A stretch of DNA of 7,916 nucleotides from JBJXHB01 sp046160725. Lineage in GTDB: Bacteria; Pseudomonadota; Gammaproteobacteria; Burkholderiales; Burkholderiaceae_C. Shown one piece after another: positions 5,283-7,916 of this stretch (position 1 is its first letter; every line of letters begins with the position of its first letter). Position numbers and translations under genes: made by a program. The notes below the pieces were generated by a model. It was not told the origin of the DNA. It searched no databases and worked only from the letters and a program-made list of their open reading frames with translations. The stretch spans positions 1 through 7,916 of the forward strand of contig JBJXHB010000270.1 in NCBI GenBank assembly GCA_046160725.1. The letters are read 5' to 3'.

Positions 5283-7916
5283 AGTTGCTGCGCCAGCAGG
5301 CGCGCGGCATGAACGGCGTTGCGCTGCGCGCCATCGGCGATCTGGTGGCGGCAGCTGGTGCCGTCGGCCACCACGATGGCGTCGGGCGCGGCGCGCAGGG
5401 CCGGCAGCAGCGTGGCCTCGGCCATGCGCATCGACACCGCATGGTGGGCCGCCTCGTAGCCGAAGCTGCCGGCCATGCCGCAGCAGGAGGTTTCGATCAA
5501 CGCCGGCTGCGCACCGGGTATCAGCCGCAGCGCGGCCAGCAGCGGCGCCACGGCATCGAAAGCCTTCTGGTGGCAGTGGCCGTGCACCAGCAGCGGCTGC
5601 TGCAGCGGCTTGAAGCGCGCCGCGAAGCGGCCCACTGCGGCCTCGCGCGCCAGGAACTCCTCGAACAGCAGCGCCTGCGCGGCCACGGCCTGGGCATCGT
5701 CGCCCAGGCCCAGCACCAGGGCCTCGTCGCGCAGCGTCAGCAGGCATGACGGCTCCAGCCCGACGATGGCGATGCCGGCCCGCGCCAGCGGCGCCAGTGT
5801 CTGCACCAGCTGGCGCAACCGTTGCCGTGCCGCGTCCACCATGCCGGCGGCCAGGAAGGTGCGGCCGCAGCACAGTGGCCGGCCGTCGGCGTCGGGCGCG
5901 CTGCCGCGGCGCGGGACGTGCAGCGTGTAGCCGCCGGCGCGCAGCACCGCAGCCGCGGCCACGGCGTTCTCAGTCTCGAAGATGCCGTTGAAGGTGTCCA
6001 CCAGCAGAACCGCCGCGCGGCCGCCGGCGCTGGCCGCGGCGAGCGCGGCATCGGCCGTGTCCTCGCCCGGCGCCAGCGGCTGGCGCCAGAACGTGTCGCG
6101 GCGCCAGCGCGGCAGCGTGCGCTGCGCACTCAGGCCCAGCCAGCGCTCGCTCAGGGCAGCGGCGCCGGGCAGCGAATCGCGCAGGTTGGGCAGCCAGGGC
6201 ATGGCCGACAAGGCCCCGGCATAGTCCGGCAGGTGCGCGATCAGCCGGTCGCGCAGCGTGTACCCATGCCGCGCCTTGTACTGCGCGGTGGCCTCGATCT
6301 TCATGCGCGCCATGTCCACGCCGGTGGGGCACTCGCGCTTGCAGCCCTTGCAGCCGACGCACAGGTCCAGCGCCGCGCGCACCGCCTCGCCGTCCAGCCG
6401 CTCGGTGCCGAGCTGGCCGCTCAGCGCCAGGCGCAGCGTGTTGGCGCGCCCGCGCGTCAGGTGCTGCTCCTCGCCGGTGACGCGCCAGCTCGGGCACATG
6501 GTGCCGGCGTCGAACTTGCGGCAGTGGCCGTTGTGGTTGCACATCTCCACCGCCGCCGCCAGGCCACCCGTGACGTCGCCGCCGGTGCCGGGGGCGCCGA
6601 CGGCCTCGGTGCGCGGGTCGTTCTGCACGTTCCAGGCCGACCAGTCCAGCGCCGGCGTGATCGGTATGCGCCGGTAGGCGTTTGGCGCCGACGGTGGTGG
6701 AAAGCGGAACAGCGCCGCGTCGTCCATGCGCGGCGGGTCGATGATCTTGCCGGGGTTGAACAGCCCCTGCGGGTCCAGCGCGCGCTTGATGGCCCGGAAG
6801 GCGTCGTTCAGCGCCGGGCCGAACTGCCAGGCGATCCACTCGCCGCGGCACAGCCCGTCGCCATGCTCGCCGCTGTAGGCGCCCTTGAAGCGGCGCACCA
6901 GCACGGCGGCCTCCTCGGCGATGGCGCGCATTCGCGCCGCGCCACCGGCGGGTCCGTCGCGGCGCAGGTCCAGGATCGGGCGCACATGCAGCGTGCCCAC
7001 CGACGCATGGGCATACCAGGTGCCGTGCGTGCCATGGCGCTCGAAGACCTCGGTCAGGGCGTCGGTGTAGTCGGCCAGGTGGGCCAGCGGCACGGCGCAG
7101 TCCTCGATGAAGCTCACGGGCTTGCCGTCGCCCTTCAGGCTCATCATGATGTTCAGGCCCGACTTGCGCACCTCCCACAGCGCCTTCTGCACCGCCTCGT
7201 CGGGCATGGCCACCACGCTGCCGGGCAGGCCGTGGTCGGCCATCAGCTCGGCCAGCTGCTGCAGCCGGGCCGCCAGGGGTGCGCGCTCGTCGCCGCAGAA
7301 CTCCACCAGCAGGATGGCCGCCGGCGCGCCGATCAGCGCGGTCTCGATCACCGGCTTGAAGGCCGGGTTGGAGCGGGCCAACTCGATCATGATGCGGTCG
7401 ACCAGCTCCACCGCGGTGGGCTGCAGGGCCACGATGTGCTGGGCCGCCGCCATGGCGGCGCGGAAGGTCGGGAAGTTGACGATGCCCAGCGCGCGCTGGC
7501 GCGGCAGGGGCGCCAGTTGCAGCGTCAGGCTGCGGGTGAAGGCCAGCGTGCCCTCGCTGCCAACCAGCAGGTGCGCCAGGTTGACCTGGCCATCGGCGGT
7601 GTAGGGCCGCTCGCTGCGCGGATGGAAGATGTCCAGGTTGTAGCCGCCGACGCGGCGCATCACCGTCGGCCAGCGCGCCTCGATCTCGTCGCGGTGCTGC
7701 TGCGCCAGGCCGTGCACCAGGTGGGCGATGGCCGCAGCGCGCCCCGTGGCCTGGGCCACCGGGCCGAAATCCACCAGCTCGCCGTCGGCCAGCCAGGCGC
7801 TGGCGCCGGCCACGTTGTGGACCATGTTGCCGTAGGCGATGGAGCGGCTGCCGCAGCTGTTGTTGCCGGCCATGCCGCCCAGGGTGGCCTGGGCGCTGGT
7901 GGACACGTCCACCGGG
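5270..7916 (-). CDS. FAD-linked oxidase / Fe-S (CCG domain) oxidoreductase, D-2-hydroxyacid dehydrogenase type (5' partial)
   Basis: A fused flavin and iron-sulfur dehydrogenase; 881 residues are in the window and the start lies beyond the right edge. Related fusions such as YdiJ are about 1,000 residues, so roughly 130 are missing, including the first part of the FAD-binding domain. Counting from the codon at 7912: ATLGGMAGNNSCGSRSIAYG (9-28) and LLVGSEGTLA (115-124) are FAD-domain motifs. The FAD-oxidase C-terminal domain has H302 and H309 (AHASVGTLHVRP) and E349-H350 (GEHGDG), probable metal and substrate residues. Cysteines 458, 464, 473 and 518, 521, 524, 528 make the ferredoxin-like region. 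CCG-type motifs follow at C681-C682, C723, C780 and C810-C811. The expected reaction is oxidation of a D-2-hydroxyacid (2-hydroxyglutarate, lactate or glycolate) with electrons passed through Fe-S clusters to a quinone or similar acceptor. The exact substrate is not determined. Confidence 0.93.
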   Translation of the reverse strand, partial: PVDVSTSAQATLGGMAGNNSCGSRSIAYGNMVHNVAGASAWLADGELVDFGPVAQATGRAAAIAHLVHGLAQQHRDEIEARWPTVMRRVGGYNLDIFHPRSERPYTADGQVNLAHLLVGSEGTLAFTRSLTLQLAPLPRQRALGIVNFPTFRAAMAAAQHIVALQPTAVELVDRIMIELARSNPAFKPVIETALIGAPAAILLVEFCGDERAPLAARLQQLAELMADHGLPGSVVAMPDEAVQKALWEVRKSGLNIMMSLKGDGKPVSFIEDCAVPLAHLADYTDALTEVFERHGTHGTWYAHASVGTLHVRPILDLRRDGPAGGAARMRAIAEEAAVLVRRFKGAYSGEHGDGLCRGEWIAWQFGPALNDAFRAIKRALDPQGLFNPGKIIDPPRMDDAALFRFPPPSAPNAYRRIPITPALDWSAWNVQNDPRTEAVGAPGTGGDVTGGLAAAVEMCNHNGHCRKFDAGTMCPSWRVTGEEQHLTRGRANTLRLALSGQLGTERLDGEAVRAALDLCVGCKGCKRECPTGVDMARMKIEATAQYKARHGYTLRDRLIAHLPDYAGALSAMPWLPNLRDSLPGAAALSERWLGLSAQRTLPRWRRDTFWRQPLAPGEDTADAALAAASAGGRAAVLLVDTFNGIFETENAVAAAAVLRAGGYTLHVPRRGSAPDADGRPLCCGRTFLAAGMVDAARQRLRQLVQTLAPLARAGIAIVGLEPSCLLTLRDEALVLGLGDDAQAVAAQALLFEEFLAREAAVGRFAARFKPLQQPLLVHGHCHQKAFDAVAPLLAALRLIPGAQPALIETSCCGMAGSFGYEAAHHAVSMRMAEATLLPALRAAPDAIVVADGTSCRHQIADGAQRNAVHAARLLAQQLAPG

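Noticed and set aside
4126..5442. Long - strand open frame opposite EamA and the membrane-anchored gene
   Set aside because: Its translation is Arg/Ala/Ser/Gln-rich low-complexity sequence, typical of antisense readings of GC-rich genes; the + strand frames have membrane helices and a good ribosome-binding site.
5970..7178. Long - strand open frame inside the FAD/Fe-S gene
   Set aside because: It is an Arg/Ala/Gly/Pro-rich frame-shifted reading of the same strand as the real gene, with none of its motifs; the true frame carries all FAD, Fe-S and CCG motifs without interruption.

Overview
The window is very GC-rich DNA (about 70% by eye) with strongly G/C third codon positions and tightly packed genes on both strands. 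The protein set (CoxE/CoxG pair, FAD plus Fe-S oxidoreductase, EamA exporter, cupin and VOC proteins) and the codon usage suggest a betaproteobacterium, probably Burkholderiales. This is inference from composition and protein style; no rRNA or other taxonomic marker is present. I see no insertion sequence, CRISPR array, tRNA, integrase or phage gene.

Layout. Positions 1-73 may hold the last codons of an upstream + strand gene. Next come two overlapping + strand genes: a CoxE-type von Willebrand factor A protein (92-1351) and a CoxG-type SRPBCC protein (1342-1899). These are accessory proteins of CO-dehydrogenase-like or xanthine-dehydrogenase-like molybdenum hydroxylases. The catalytic subunits are not in the window and, if present, lie upstream. 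A convergent cupin gene (1965-2480, -) follows, divergent from a small VOC/glyoxalase-fold gene (2555-2923, +). The VOC gene converges on a stand-alone cyclic-nucleotide-binding-domain protein (2943-3527, -), which is divergent from an EamA/DMT-family exporter (3598-4485, +). A membrane-anchored protein of unknown function follows (4610-5245, +). The right third is one long - strand gene (5270 to the window end, 5' end cut off) for a fused FAD-linked oxidase and iron-sulfur/CCG-domain oxidoreductase of the D-2-hydroxyacid dehydrogenase type.

Working together. Only coxE-coxG has the overlap and known functional link of an operon. The rest alternate in strand and look like independent, mostly housekeeping or accessory metabolic genes. 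Every convergent junction contains a GC-rich inverted repeat that could serve as a terminator, and the cupin/VOC divergent gap holds a short palindrome that could be an operator. At this GC content such repeats also arise by chance.

Novelty. I found no convincing new multi-gene system. The items most worth a second look are the C-terminal membrane-anchor-like tail of CoxG, the unassigned His/Cys-containing membrane-anchored protein at 4610-5245, and the cyclic-nucleotide sensor that has no output domain.
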